Program-made: the position numbers and the translations under genes
The notes under the pieces: model-generated
What the model was told of the DNA's origin: nothing
What the model saw: the letters and a program-made list of their open reading frames with translations, nothing else
The model's database searches: none
Shown: positions 26,843 through 34,780 of the stretch, in pieces
Layout: the number at the start of each line of letters is the position of its first letter
Position numbering within the stretch: the stretch's first letter is position 1
Assembly (NCBI RefSeq): GCF_000834635.1
Contig: NZ_JXQV01000005.1
Location: 62,001 to 126,000, forward strand
Length of the DNA: 64,000 nucleotides
Direction: 5' to 3'
Origin: Agrobacterium tumefaciens
GTDB taxonomy: Bacteria > Pseudomonadota > Alphaproteobacteria > Rhizobiales > Rhizobiaceae

Positions 26843-27850
26843 CTATGATCGCCTCATCAGCGATCTTTGTACGAGCATCGCGATGATGATGATCGCGCCC
26901 TGTATCGCGCCGATCAGATATTCGCTGATGAAGTTCGAAAGCAGCATGATGTTGCCGACAAGTTCCAGAATGAACGCACCGCAGATGGTGCCCCACACCC
27001 GGCCCGCGCCGCCCTTCAACGCCGTGCCGCCAACCACAACAGCGGTGATGGCCTGCAATTCCCACATCATGCCCGTAGTTGCAGAGGTGGAGCCAAGGCG
27101 TGGCACGTAAAGCAGTACCGCAATCGCCACGCAGAGGCCCTGAATGACAAAAGCAATGGTGCGGACGCGGTTGACGGAAACGCCGGAATATTTGGCAACA
27201 TCACGGTTTGAGCCAACGGCCGTGACGTGGCGTCCATAGCGCGTACGATAAAGAATGAAAGCTGCGATAGCCGTTACAATCAGGATGACCAGAATGGGGA
27301 TTGGCATGCCGAGAACCGAACCGAAATAGACTGGCCGGTACATCGTTTGCACCTGTGGATCGCGAAGTGTTATCGCCCCGCCCTGCGAAAGCCAGGTCGT
27401 CAAACCACGAAAGACACCCATTGTGCCCAGCGTCGCGATAAAGGGCTCGATCCTGCCGACTGTTGTGATCAACCCGTTCGCAAGCCCGCACAGCGACCCG
27501 GCGACCAGTGTGAATACAACCGCCAGAACCAGCATCAACGCAGGGTCGGACACGGCACCGGAGTTCATCAAAAGGATCATGAGACTGGCAACGAAGGCCA
27601 CCATGGAGCCGACCGACAAATCCAGATCACCCGCCGAGATCACGAATGTCGCGCCTACGGCAATGATAGCGATGAATGCGCTTCTCGTTGCCACATTGGC
27701 AAGATTGTTGATGCTGATGAAATTCGGATTGACCATGGCCCCGACAATCAACAGCAAGAACAACGCAACGAAGGGGGCAACGGCGCGCAGGTCTATGTCG
27801 CGGAGCGACCGCTTCGCCCGTCTTTCCTTGCCGTCTTCACTCTCACTCAT
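26843..27850 (-). CDS. Ribose-type ABC transporter permease (RbsC family)
   Basis: 335 residues, 8-10 membrane helices, BPD_transp_2 family. Recognisable stretches are ISAGDLDLSVGSMVAFVASL near residue 75 and TAVGSNRDVAKYSGVSVNRV in the cytoplasmic coupling loop. ATG 27850 is preferred to an upstream GTG at 27880. The gene starts 35 bp after the ATPase stop and lies 67 bp before the binding-protein gene. It forms a homodimeric channel in this transporter class. Confidence 0.92.
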   Translation of the reverse strand: MSESEDGKERRAKRSLRDIDLRAVAPFVALFLLLIVGAMVNPNFISINNLANVATRSAFIAIIAVGATFVISAGDLDLSVGSMVAFVASLMILLMNSGAVSDPALMLVLAVVFTLVAGSLCGLANGLITTVGRIEPFIATLGTMGVFRGLTTWLSQGGAITLRDPQVQTMYRPVYFGSVLGMPIPILVILIVTAIAAFILYRTRYGRHVTAVGSNRDVAKYSGVSVNRVRTIAFVIQGLCVAIAVLLYVPRLGSTSATTGMMWELQAITAVVVGGTALKGGAGRVWGTICGAFILELVGNIMLLSNFISEYLIGAIQGAIIIIAMLVQRSLMRRS

Positions 27851-27885
27851 ACCCAAAACAGACCTCCCGCCCTGTAACACCTCCG

Positions 27886-29412
27886 CTATGCTGCTGCCTT
27901 AGATTTCAGGCCTGCCGCATAACGCATGATTTCCCGCTCGTTGATTTCGTCGCCTTCCAGCATCCCGACAACGCGGCCTTCGCGCATCACGGCAACGCGG
28001 GTACACAGGCCGATGACCTCCTGCATTTCCGACGATACGACAACGACCGAATGGCCATCCCGCGCCAAAGCAGAAATGAAATGGTAGATTTGCTGTTTTG
28101 TGCCCACATCGATGCCACGCGTCGGCTCATCGATAATGATGATTTTGGGCTCGGTCTCCATGACCTTGGCAAGCAACAGCTTCTGCTGGTTGCCACCCGA
28201 CATGCGCCCGACGACCACGCTGCCATCGCGCACGCGAATATCAAAGCGCCGCCGCGCCCGCTCCAGCGATTGCGCTTCGCTGGATGCGCTGAGATAGCCA
28301 AACTTGCCGTGCCGCTCCAGAGATTGCAGCGTAAGATTCAGCGCCATCCCGGCATTCAGAAGGAGCCCCTTGGATTTTCGATCCTTGGTCATATAGGCAA
28401 GTCCAGCATCGATGGCCGCGTGCAAATCATGCGGCGGCAGGACTTTGTCGTTGACGATGACCTCGCCCGAGGAGCGGCCCCGCAGACCAACGATGGCTTC
28501 GGCGAGTTCGGTCCGACCAGATCCGATGAGCCCTGAAAAACCGATGATTTCACCGCGACGAAGCTCAAAACTCGCATCCTGCACGTAGCGTGTGGACAAT
28601 CCGCTGACGCTGAGAACCACCTTTTCATCAACATCAGGCTCGCGCTTGGCCGGATAGAGGCTGGCGAGTTCACGACCCACCATCAACTGGGCAATCGCTT
28701 CACCATCCAGCATGGATGTGGGTGCTGTCTTGACCCAGTGGCCATCACGCAGAACCGTGACACGGTCGGTCAGCTCCATGACCTCATCCAGCTTGTGGGA
28801 CACGAACACGAAGCTTGTGCCCTTGTCGCGCAATTTGCGAACCTGCTGAAAGAGGTAATTGGTTTCATCCCGAGACAAGACCGCCGTCGGCTCATCCATG
28901 AAGACAATGCGTGCATCGCGGCTTATGGCCTTGGCAATCTCAACCATCTGCTTTTCGGCGACTGACAGCGTGCCAATAAGCGCGTTCTCATCAACATGGC
29001 ACCCGAGCTGGTCGAGAACTCTGCGCGTTTCAGAGCGCATAGCCTTGCGATCCAGCACGCCGAACCGCGTCAACTCCCGCCCGAGAAACAGGCTTTCGCT
29101 TACGGTCAAATGTTCGGCCAGATTAAATTCCTGGTGAATAATGACGATGCCGAGAGCTTCGGCAAGCCCGTTGGCTGGAAGCTTTATGGGGGCGCCATCC
29201 AGCAAGATTTCACCGCTGCTTGGCTGCTCAAAACCTGAGAGAACCTTTACGAGCGTCGATTTCCCGGCACCGTTTTCACCCATCAGGGCGTGGATTTCGC
29301 CGGCCTTCAGGTCAAAATTGACACTGAAAAGCACCTGTACACCGTTAAATGATTTTGAAATCCGACGCGCAGACAGCACTATCGCGCCGCCTTCGTACAT
29401 GTCCTCACCCAT
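27886..29412 (-). CDS. Ribose-type ABC transporter ATPase with two ABC domains (RbsA family)
   Basis: 508 residues containing two nucleotide-binding domains in tandem. Domain 1 has Walker A GENGAGKST, the signature LSVAEKQMVEIAKAI and Walker B IVFMDEPTAVL. Domain 2 has a degenerate Walker A (SGLIGSGRTELAEA), signature MSGGNQQKLLLAK and Walker B IIIIDEPTRGIDVG. One intact and one altered ATP site is normal in this family. ATG 29412 follows TGGAGGAAATC. First gene of the operon, 161 bp from the divergent LacI regulator. Confidence 0.94.
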   Translation of the reverse strand: MGEDMYEGGAIVLSARRISKSFNGVQVLFSVNFDLKAGEIHALMGENGAGKSTLVKVLSGFEQPSSGEILLDGAPIKLPANGLAEALGIVIIHQEFNLAEHLTVSESLFLGRELTRFGVLDRKAMRSETRRVLDQLGCHVDENALIGTLSVAEKQMVEIAKAISRDARIVFMDEPTAVLSRDETNYLFQQVRKLRDKGTSFVFVSHKLDEVMELTDRVTVLRDGHWVKTAPTSMLDGEAIAQLMVGRELASLYPAKREPDVDEKVVLSVSGLSTRYVQDASFELRRGEIIGFSGLIGSGRTELAEAIVGLRGRSSGEVIVNDKVLPPHDLHAAIDAGLAYMTKDRKSKGLLLNAGMALNLTLQSLERHGKFGYLSASSEAQSLERARRRFDIRVRDGSVVVGRMSGGNQQKLLLAKVMETEPKIIIIDEPTRGIDVGTKQQIYHFISALARDGHSVVVVSSEMQEVIGLCTRVAVMREGRVVGMLEGDEINEREIMRYAAGLKSKAAA

Positions 29413-29448
29413 GATTTCCTCCAGACGTCTCCCTCGTCTAGAGGCTGA

Positions 29449-29462
29449 TGTAAACCTTTACA
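29449..29462. promoter_or_regulatory. LacI-type operator copy 1
   Basis: TGTAAACCTTTACA: palindromic arms TGTAAA/TTTACA around a CC centre, in the 161-bp divergent region between the ABC operon and lacI-type gene. It is the mirror version of copy 2; the two centres are 21 bp apart. Confidence 0.75.
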
Positions 29463-29469
29463 CAGATGA

Positions 29470-29483
29470 TGTAAAGGTTTACA
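29470..29483. promoter_or_regulatory. LacI-type operator copy 2
   Basis: TGTAAAGGTTTACA: the same arms around a GG centre, so it is the exact reverse complement of copy 1. Two sites 21 bp apart (two helical turns) lie on the same face of the DNA. On the minus strand, TTTACA of one copy and TACATC of the other form a plausible -35/-10 pair for the transport operon, which would make binding block transcription. Confidence 0.75.
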
Positions 29484-29573
29484 TTCTCATCATTCCACAG
29501 ATTTGGCGCAATCTGCTTTGACGCATCGCCCTGTCTGTGTAGTGTCCCGGCACGCACATATCCGAGGCCTTCC

Positions 29574-30605
29574 TTGTCCACTTCCTCACCCGCTACCATT
29601 GAAGACGTTGCCAGAATTGCGGAGGTTTCCATCGCGACCGTTTCGCGGGCGATCCACAATCCTGAAAAAGTCGCGACTTCAACGCGATTGAAGGTCAATC
29701 AGGCCATCGCCGTGACCGGCTACACAACAAATGCCATGGCGCGCAGCCTGCGGCTGGGTCGCTCCAACATGATCCTTGTTGTCGCACCCGATATTGGCGA
29801 TCCGAATTTTTCGAACATTCTCGTCGGTCTAGAGAACGAAGCACGCTCGCATGGTTACGGCGTCTTGATCGGCCATACGCAGAATGACGCGCAACGCGGG
29901 TTGGAATATCTGAAGTTTCTCAACTCGAACCAAGCGGCCGGTTTAATTCTGTTCACCGGCATTCTGCCCTTTGGACATCAGGCCATGACAGCAAGGCTAC
30001 CGCCAAGCGTCGGGGTGTTCGAACCGATCTATAATGGCGGCATTCCCTATGTGGGCGTGGATGACACGGCTGGTGCGCGCAAGGTGATAGATATGCTGAT
30101 TGCCGAGGGACACAAGCATATTGCCTTCATCGGCGATTCCCGCGTTCGCCTTGCCTATAGCAGGCGTCGAAAAGGATATGATGAGGGTTTGAATGCCGCT
30201 GGCCTGACGCCGAACCCGGCCATGATTGTCGAAGGCGATGGCACGCTGGAAAGCGGACGGCTGGCTATCGAGCAACTTTTCATGCGCGATACGCTACCGA
30301 CGGCTTTCATGTGCGTGAATGATCAGACCGCAATCGGTGTCATGATCGGCCTCACGGCGCGTGGCTATGATATTCCCAGTGACTTTTCCGTCACGGGCTT
30401 CGACGACATTCCCCAAGCGGTCTTCATGAACCCTGCCCTGACAACCATCCGCCAGCCGAGAACATCGATTGGCAAACACGCCATGGCACTGTTGCTAGAC
30501 CTGCTCGGCGGACAAAAAGCAGATCAGCCAGAGATACTGCTGACGCCGGACCTCATTGTTCGCAATTCTGTTGCTGCGCCCGCCAGACGATGGGCCCAGA
30601 AATAG
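29574..30605 (+). CDS. LacI-family transcriptional regulator
   Basis: 343 residues: the N-terminal LacI helix-turn-helix (TIEDVARIAEVSIATVSRAI, residues 8-27) with hinge helix near NAMARSLRLGRS, then a periplasmic-binding-protein-like effector domain (GITAR-like blocks at GYGVLIGHTQND and NDQTAIGVMIGLTARG). The start is TTG 29574, six bases after GAGG. It is divergent from the ribose-type importer and next to two LacI-type operators, so it is the probable repressor of that operon and of itself, released by the imported sugar. Confidence 0.92.
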   Translation: MSTSSPATIEDVARIAEVSIATVSRAIHNPEKVATSTRLKVNQAIAVTGYTTNAMARSLRLGRSNMILVVAPDIGDPNFSNILVGLENEARSHGYGVLIGHTQNDAQRGLEYLKFLNSNQAAGLILFTGILPFGHQAMTARLPPSVGVFEPIYNGGIPYVGVDDTAGARKVIDMLIAEGHKHIAFIGDSRVRLAYSRRRKGYDEGLNAAGLTPNPAMIVEGDGTLESGRLAIEQLFMRDTLPTAFMCVNDQTAIGVMIGLTARGYDIPSDFSVTGFDDIPQAVFMNPALTTIRQPRTSIGKHAMALLLDLLGGQKADQPEILLTPDLIVRNSVAAPARRWAQK

Positions 30606-30630
30606 CAAACCAGGAAGCCCGGCTTCGGTT

Positions 30631-30903
30631 TTAGTTCGCGTCGCGGCGCGCTGGCTCGGCCTGCTGGCAGGCAGCCCATAGAAGCTGAGACTGAACCGCT
30701 GCCTGAAATTCCATAACTTCATGGCGCATGGCAAGCTCGTCATAACCAAGATTGGTGAGACGTGTGGCTAGTGCCCGGCACTCATCCCGCCAGAAACGGT
30801 TTGCCTCTTCGCCGTGGGTAACCTGAAGGGCCTGAACACATCGCTTGATGTCTGCGACGCGGTTTTTGGCAGGAAACGCAATTACTTCTGAACGCTTTGT
30901 CAC
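30631..30903 (-). CDS. Small conserved rhizobial protein (DUF6074-like)
   Basis: 90 residues, no signal or membrane segment. It opens VIAFPAKNRVADIKRCVQAL and has a helical C-terminal half with MRHEVMEFQAAVQSQLLWA, a pattern I recall from short DUF6074-type proteins of Rhizobiales; that match is from memory. GTG 30903 is favoured because AAGGT lies six bases upstream. It is convergent with the LacI gene and divergent from exoX. Function unknown. Confidence 0.6.
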   Translation of the reverse strand: MTKRSEVIAFPAKNRVADIKRCVQALQVTHGEEANRFWRDECRALATRLTNLGYDELAMRHEVMEFQAAVQSQLLWAACQQAEPARRDAN

Positions 30904-31156
30904 ACGCACACCTTACATCTTCGGGAATCACTCCCCTATCTTTACCCGTGACATAGTTAACGAAGTCTACAGACGCACTTCTGCAGCAAAGAACGTCGGC
31001 AACCACGCAGCACCTTGATGAAGGCGATGGGGACCGGTGCAATTTAATGCTTTCTCAACCCTGAGACCCGAAAGGCAGGCGACAAACACTGAAGAACGGC
31101 GAAACAGAACAAATTCGGGAAAATTTTACCAACAAAGATTACCAAAGTTTCATCCT

Positions 31157-31200
31157 GCACGCATTAAGGGAAGTATAACTTTGTTGAAATGGCACGCATT
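31157..31200 (+). repeat. Direct repeat GCACGCATT at the exoX promoter
   Basis: Two exact copies of GCACGCATT at 31157-31165 and 31192-31200, 35 bp apart. The second lies in the spacer between the -35 and -10 elements, a position where a bound regulator would interfere with RNA polymerase. Confidence 0.45.
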
Positions 31201-31212
31201 TCGTAATATTAT
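31184..31212 (+). promoter_or_regulatory. Promoter of exoX
   Basis: TTGAAA (31184-31189) and TATTAT (31207-31212) are spaced by exactly 17 nt, each matching the sigma70 consensus at 5 of 6. Transcription would begin near 31219, giving a leader of about 60 nt. Confidence 0.65.
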
Positions 31213-31280
31213 CAGGTGAAAAGAAGGCTAGAAAAATGCATTTCTCTACAGGGAGGCAATGCTTAGCGGAGGAGAATAAT

Positions 31281-31571
31281 ATGTACGCCCCGCGCGTTTT
31301 CATCAGCATGATGTGCGCCTTGCTGGTTTTCGCTGTTGCGACGTACATTATTCATGGCTCATTCTTCACTAGCCTTATTCAGACATTGATCTGTCTTGTC
31401 ATCATTCAGGTCGGATACTTCATCGGCGTTGTCGTTCTTGTCGCGAAAGAAAAACGCCGAATGAACGCAAGCTTCGGCTTCAAGAAAGATGTTCCGCCAG
31501 CGTTGGATAAGTCCGTTGCTGAAAGCATTACGGTTGTGCCGACCCACAGCCCGAAGCTGAGTGATCTCTGA
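31281..31571 (+). CDS. exoX: Exopolysaccharide production repressor ExoX (ExoX/SyrA family)
   Basis: 96-residue inner-membrane protein that in Sinorhizobium lowers succinoglycan synthesis after transcription, apparently by acting on ExoY, the first glycosyl-phosphate transferase. It begins MYAPRVFISMMCALLVFAVA and has two membrane helices (about 6-24 and 30-53) followed by a basic KEKRR stop-transfer and a soluble tail, the layout of ExoX and SyrA. The ribosome site AGCGGAGGAG is excellent. It is the first gene of the exo block, but exoY, its partner in Sinorhizobium, is absent here. Confidence 0.87.
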   Translation: MYAPRVFISMMCALLVFAVATYIIHGSFFTSLIQTLICLVIIQVGYFIGVVVLVAKEKRRMNASFGFKKDVPPALDKSVAESITVVPTHSPKLSDL

Positions 31572-31691
31572 GCTTCCATCTTTCGCCCATACCCTGGAAA
31601 TTTTTGCAGGTGCGAAATAACGCTTGGACCTCCATACGCCTGACATTTTCTGCGTTAAATACATTGGTAACGCAAAGACGCAGGAGTTTTT

Positions 31692-32687
31692 ATGGCCGGG
31701 GACTTGCAATCGATCTGTGTGATTATCGCTGCGAAGAACGCATCAGACACAATCACGACCGCGATCAAATCTGCCCTTAGAGAGCCTGAAGTCGCTGAGG
31801 TCGTCGTCATCGACGACGGTTCGACCGACGCAACATCTGCCATTGCCCAGTCCTGCGATGATGGAACAGGCCGGCTGAAAGTAGAACGCTTCGAGGTCAA
31901 TCGCGGCCCCTCCGCTGCACGCAATCATGCCATCCAAGTCTCAACAGCCCCTCTAATCAGCATTCTTGATGCTGACGATTTCTTTTTCGCCGGTCGCTTT
32001 GCGGCAATGCTTGAGCATGATGACTGGGATCTGGTGGCGGATAACATCGCCTTCATCAAGCAATCGGTCGCAGGCGCTGCCTCCATGGTTCCAGAGACAT
32101 TCGCGCCCGAAACCCATTTCCTGAAGCTAGCCGAATTCATCGAGGGCAATATTTCCAAGCGCGGCGTTGAGCGCGGTGAGACCGGATTTCTCAAGCCCGT
32201 CATCCGCCGCTCGTTTCTCGAAACACATGGCTTGCGGTATGATGAAGCTCTTCGCCTTGGCGAAGATTACGAGTTATATGTCAGGGCGCTCGCCTGCGGA
32301 GCACGATACAAGGTGATCCGCAATTGTGGCTATGGCGCCATCGTGCGTGGAGATTCGCTGAGCGGACGTCACCGGACCGAAGATTTGCGCCAACTTTACG
32401 AGGCGGATCGAAAAATACTCGCTGAGTACCCATTGGCCCCTGATGAAAAACGCGCTCTTGAGGAGCACGAGCGGCATATTCGCGAGAAATTCGAGCTTCG
32501 TGACTTTCTGGATGCCAAGGCGAGAAATGGTCTGGGCGGAGCCTTGTCGCACACTCTGAACCGGGTATCGGCAGCGCCGGCGATTGCGCAGGGTCTATGG
32601 CGTGACAAAACTGCGCGTCTCCGCAAAAAGCCCGTTGAAGTGGCAGATATCCGGTATCTGCTGAGGGCAACGCCGCTCAACCATTGA
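31692..32687 (+). CDS. exoU: Succinoglycan glycosyltransferase ExoU (GT2)
   Basis: 331-residue cytoplasmic GT2 enzyme. The GT-A fold shows IIAAKNASDTITTAI at the start, VVIDDGSTDAT at about residue 38-48, NRGPSAARNHAI at about 75 and the metal-binding ILDADDF. An EDYELYVRALACG segment supplies the acceptor-side acidic residues. In Sinorhizobium, ExoU adds the sixth sugar of the repeating unit, a beta-1,6-linked glucose. The name rests on family, length and position beside exoX and exoV. CAGGAG precedes ATG 31692. Confidence 0.83.
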   Translation: MAGDLQSICVIIAAKNASDTITTAIKSALREPEVAEVVVIDDGSTDATSAIAQSCDDGTGRLKVERFEVNRGPSAARNHAIQVSTAPLISILDADDFFFAGRFAAMLEHDDWDLVADNIAFIKQSVAGAASMVPETFAPETHFLKLAEFIEGNISKRGVERGETGFLKPVIRRSFLETHGLRYDEALRLGEDYELYVRALACGARYKVIRNCGYGAIVRGDSLSGRHRTEDLRQLYEADRKILAEYPLAPDEKRALEEHERHIREKFELRDFLDAKARNGLGGALSHTLNRVSAAPAIAQGLWRDKTARLRKKPVEVADIRYLLRATPLNH

Positions 32688-32699
32688 GGCGAGCGGCGT
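32670..32699 (+). terminator. Terminator overlapping the end of exoU
   Basis: ACGCCGCTC / GAGCGGCGT form a 9-bp stem followed by CTTTCG. The left arm lies in the last codons of exoU and the stop codon is in the 12-nt loop. It separates convergent exoU and exoV. Confidence 0.65.
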
Positions 32700-32708
32700 C
32701 TTTCGCGT

Positions 32709-33659
32709 TTAGAAATAGTCCCGCTTGATCGTTTCCAGCACAGCCTGGAAGCGCTCTTTGCGCTCTTCCAGCCGTCCATCAGGGCTAAGCCGGGGCTCGG
32801 CACGGCTTGCTTGCCACAAGGCCAGCGTCGATGGCGCGGCTAGAACCTGCTTGGCGAGCTTTTTCAACGACATCTGCTGGGCCTGCGGGCGCACGAGCAC
32901 GTCGCCATCGTGATGATGAGACGCTTGTTCGACGACCTCTGGCGGTGGTGGCGGCGGGAAACTCATGCCCCAGAATTTGGAGCCCTTCTTGGCCGCTTCC
33001 GCACGGGTCGAAACAGGCACGTAGCGCGGCTCATATTTGGTACCCACGCTGCCAGCCCAATCGCTCCACTTGAAGCTGTTGATCGAGGTGGATGTGCTCA
33101 CCGCAACCCATGGTACACGAAACGCATCTGCCAGAATAGCTCCGTGCATGGACTCGGCAACGATGAATTCGGACTGTGCGATGTGCTTGATAACCGCCTT
33201 GGCCTCGCCACGCGGATCAAGATAGGTGAGCCCCGCAGGTTCGCAGACGGTTTCCCACATGCCGAATTCAGCCGATTCCCAATGGGGAATAAACGTCTTC
33301 TTGTGCAGCTTGGGCAGATTTTTGAAGTCCGGCATCTCGGTTACCATCACCGCCGGGTCCACAATGCCCATTTCGGCTGGCAATCCTAGCTTTGCGGCGG
33401 TCATTTCACCACGCACACAACGGATATCCCACAATTCCTTGTTGGAAATATCCGGTACCGCACCGTAACCATAACCGCTGCCGATGATGAGCTTGCGCTG
33501 AGCGGGTGGGAAAAGAACATCGTTGAGAACGGTACCGACGCCGACCAGCAACACATCCGGGTGGACATCACGCAAGCCCGGCAGAAGGAAATCCCAAAGC
33601 CAGAGGTTGAGGTCATCGCCAAAATTGCCGTGATGCGATTCCCAGTGATATGGTTTCAT
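32709..33659 (-). CDS. exoV: Succinoglycan pyruvyltransferase ExoV
   Basis: 316 residues of the polysaccharide pyruvyl transferase family, which transfers a pyruvyl group from phosphoenolpyruvate as a ketal onto the terminal glucose of the lipid-linked repeat. Clear ExoV landmarks are KPYHWESHHGNFGDDLNLWL at the N-terminus, GVGTVLNDVLFPPAQRKLIIG, WDIRCVRGEMTAAKLG and SEFIVAESMHGAILADAFRV near the C-terminal third. CAGGAGTAGTCC precedes the ATG. It is cotranscribed with exoW (38 bp gap) on the minus strand. Confidence 0.9.
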   Translation of the reverse strand: MKPYHWESHHGNFGDDLNLWLWDFLLPGLRDVHPDVLLVGVGTVLNDVLFPPAQRKLIIGSGYGYGAVPDISNKELWDIRCVRGEMTAAKLGLPAEMGIVDPAVMVTEMPDFKNLPKLHKKTFIPHWESAEFGMWETVCEPAGLTYLDPRGEAKAVIKHIAQSEFIVAESMHGAILADAFRVPWVAVSTSTSINSFKWSDWAGSVGTKYEPRYVPVSTRAEAAKKGSKFWGMSFPPPPPPEVVEQASHHHDGDVLVRPQAQQMSLKKLAKQVLAAPSTLALWQASRAEPRLSPDGRLEERKERFQAVLETIKRDYF

Positions 33660-33697
33660 GGACTACTCCTGAATGAAAATATGGTTGGCAGCACAGC

Positions 33698-34663
33698 TCA
33701 TTTCGGGCGGGCGAATTTGCCAGTTCCCAGTTCGAGCGCTGCCCGCAAAATAGCCGGGTCTCGCATCATCCATTTGAACAACAGGCCGAGCTCGGGTGCT
33801 TTGCGCTGCTTCAATTTCCCTGCCTGGCTCCACAGGGCCTGCTTGCGAGCCGTGTTTTTATAGGATGCAATGGATGCAACATCGGCAGGACGCTTCGCAA
33901 AACGGCCCTGCAACGTATCCAGCGCCACCCAGGTGTTGAACTGCTGTCGCAGGAACTCCGGCGAGGTATTGTCGATGCTGTGGAAAATGTTCACGCCCAT
34001 GCCGCGCATGGCGCCCGCATCATCGCACAGAAGCGTACGCTTGGACGCCATGATGCAATCGCAGAAAAACAAAACGTCTTCTGCCGCAAGCCGCAAGATC
34101 GGATCGAAACGGATCTTCTCGAACAAGGGCCTGCCAATAACCATGCAGGAGAGATGCAGGAAGCTCCAGTTGCGCAGCATGACGCTGGCCAGATCCGGCA
34201 GTTCGATCACCTTGGGCGATTCGGAAAGCCGGGTCGCGTCCTCGTTTTTCTCCAGCTCGGAAATCGCGAAGTGGTAATAAAACTCGTCGCTCGCCTGCAT
34301 TGATGCCCAGTAGCACTCGCCACTGAAGGTTTCGAGGCTGTAGGCGGCATTTTTCAGGTGATCAGGTATCCAGATATCGTCCGAATCAAGAAACGCGACA
34401 TAGGATGTATCAGCCGGAACATGATCCAACCCCGTATTGCGTGCACCGCCGGGTCCCGCATTGGCCTGCTTGACAACCTTGATGCGATCTTGCTGCTCTT
34501 GGCTCAGAGCGGCAATTTCATTTTCAATCGGATAGGGCGATTCGTCGTCAACGATGACGAGATCGAAATCCTGAACAGTCTGCGCGAAAACTGATGCCAA
34601 TGCACGACCAAGAACGCCATGCTGCTTTTGATAATAAGGAATAACGACTGTAAATTTCGCCAT
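33698..34663 (-). CDS. exoW: Succinoglycan glycosyltransferase ExoW (GT2)
   Basis: 321-residue GT2 enzyme: FTVVIPYYQKQHGVLGRALAS at the N-terminus, LVIVDDESPYP, NAGPGGARNTGLDHV and FLDSDDIWIPDHL with the metal-binding DSDD. In Sinorhizobium, ExoW adds a beta-1,3-linked glucose late in assembly of the octasaccharide (seventh and probably eighth sugar). ATG 34663 follows AAGGGGCGAAACA; eight upstream in-frame residues are discounted. First gene of the exoW-exoV unit, divergent from exoT. Confidence 0.88.
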   Translation of the reverse strand: MAKFTVVIPYYQKQHGVLGRALASVFAQTVQDFDLVIVDDESPYPIENEIAALSQEQQDRIKVVKQANAGPGGARNTGLDHVPADTSYVAFLDSDDIWIPDHLKNAAYSLETFSGECYWASMQASDEFYYHFAISELEKNEDATRLSESPKVIELPDLASVMLRNWSFLHLSCMVIGRPLFEKIRFDPILRLAAEDVLFFCDCIMASKRTLLCDDAGAMRGMGVNIFHSIDNTSPEFLRQQFNTWVALDTLQGRFAKRPADVASIASYKNTARKQALWSQAGKLKQRKAPELGLLFKWMMRDPAILRAALELGTGKFARPK

Positions 34664-34780
34664 TGTTTCGCCCCTTGTGTTGATCAAGAAGTGTCGGGCC
34701 CGATAATAAGCGGCCCCGATGAGTGGCTAGTCCCCCGCCAGCGTCCACCCCGCCGGCCTCCAAACGAATAGGATGCACGT

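Larger units (their letters stand above)
30904..31280. other. 377-bp control region upstream of exoX
   Basis: AT-rich non-coding stretch with a strong exoX promoter candidate (31184-31212), a direct repeat (31157-31200) and an ideal ribosome site AGCGGAGGAG before exoX. A short in-frame ATG at 31236 could extend exoX by 15 residues, but it lacks the family's sequence. The distal part (30910-31100) shows nothing recognisable. Confidence 0.6.
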
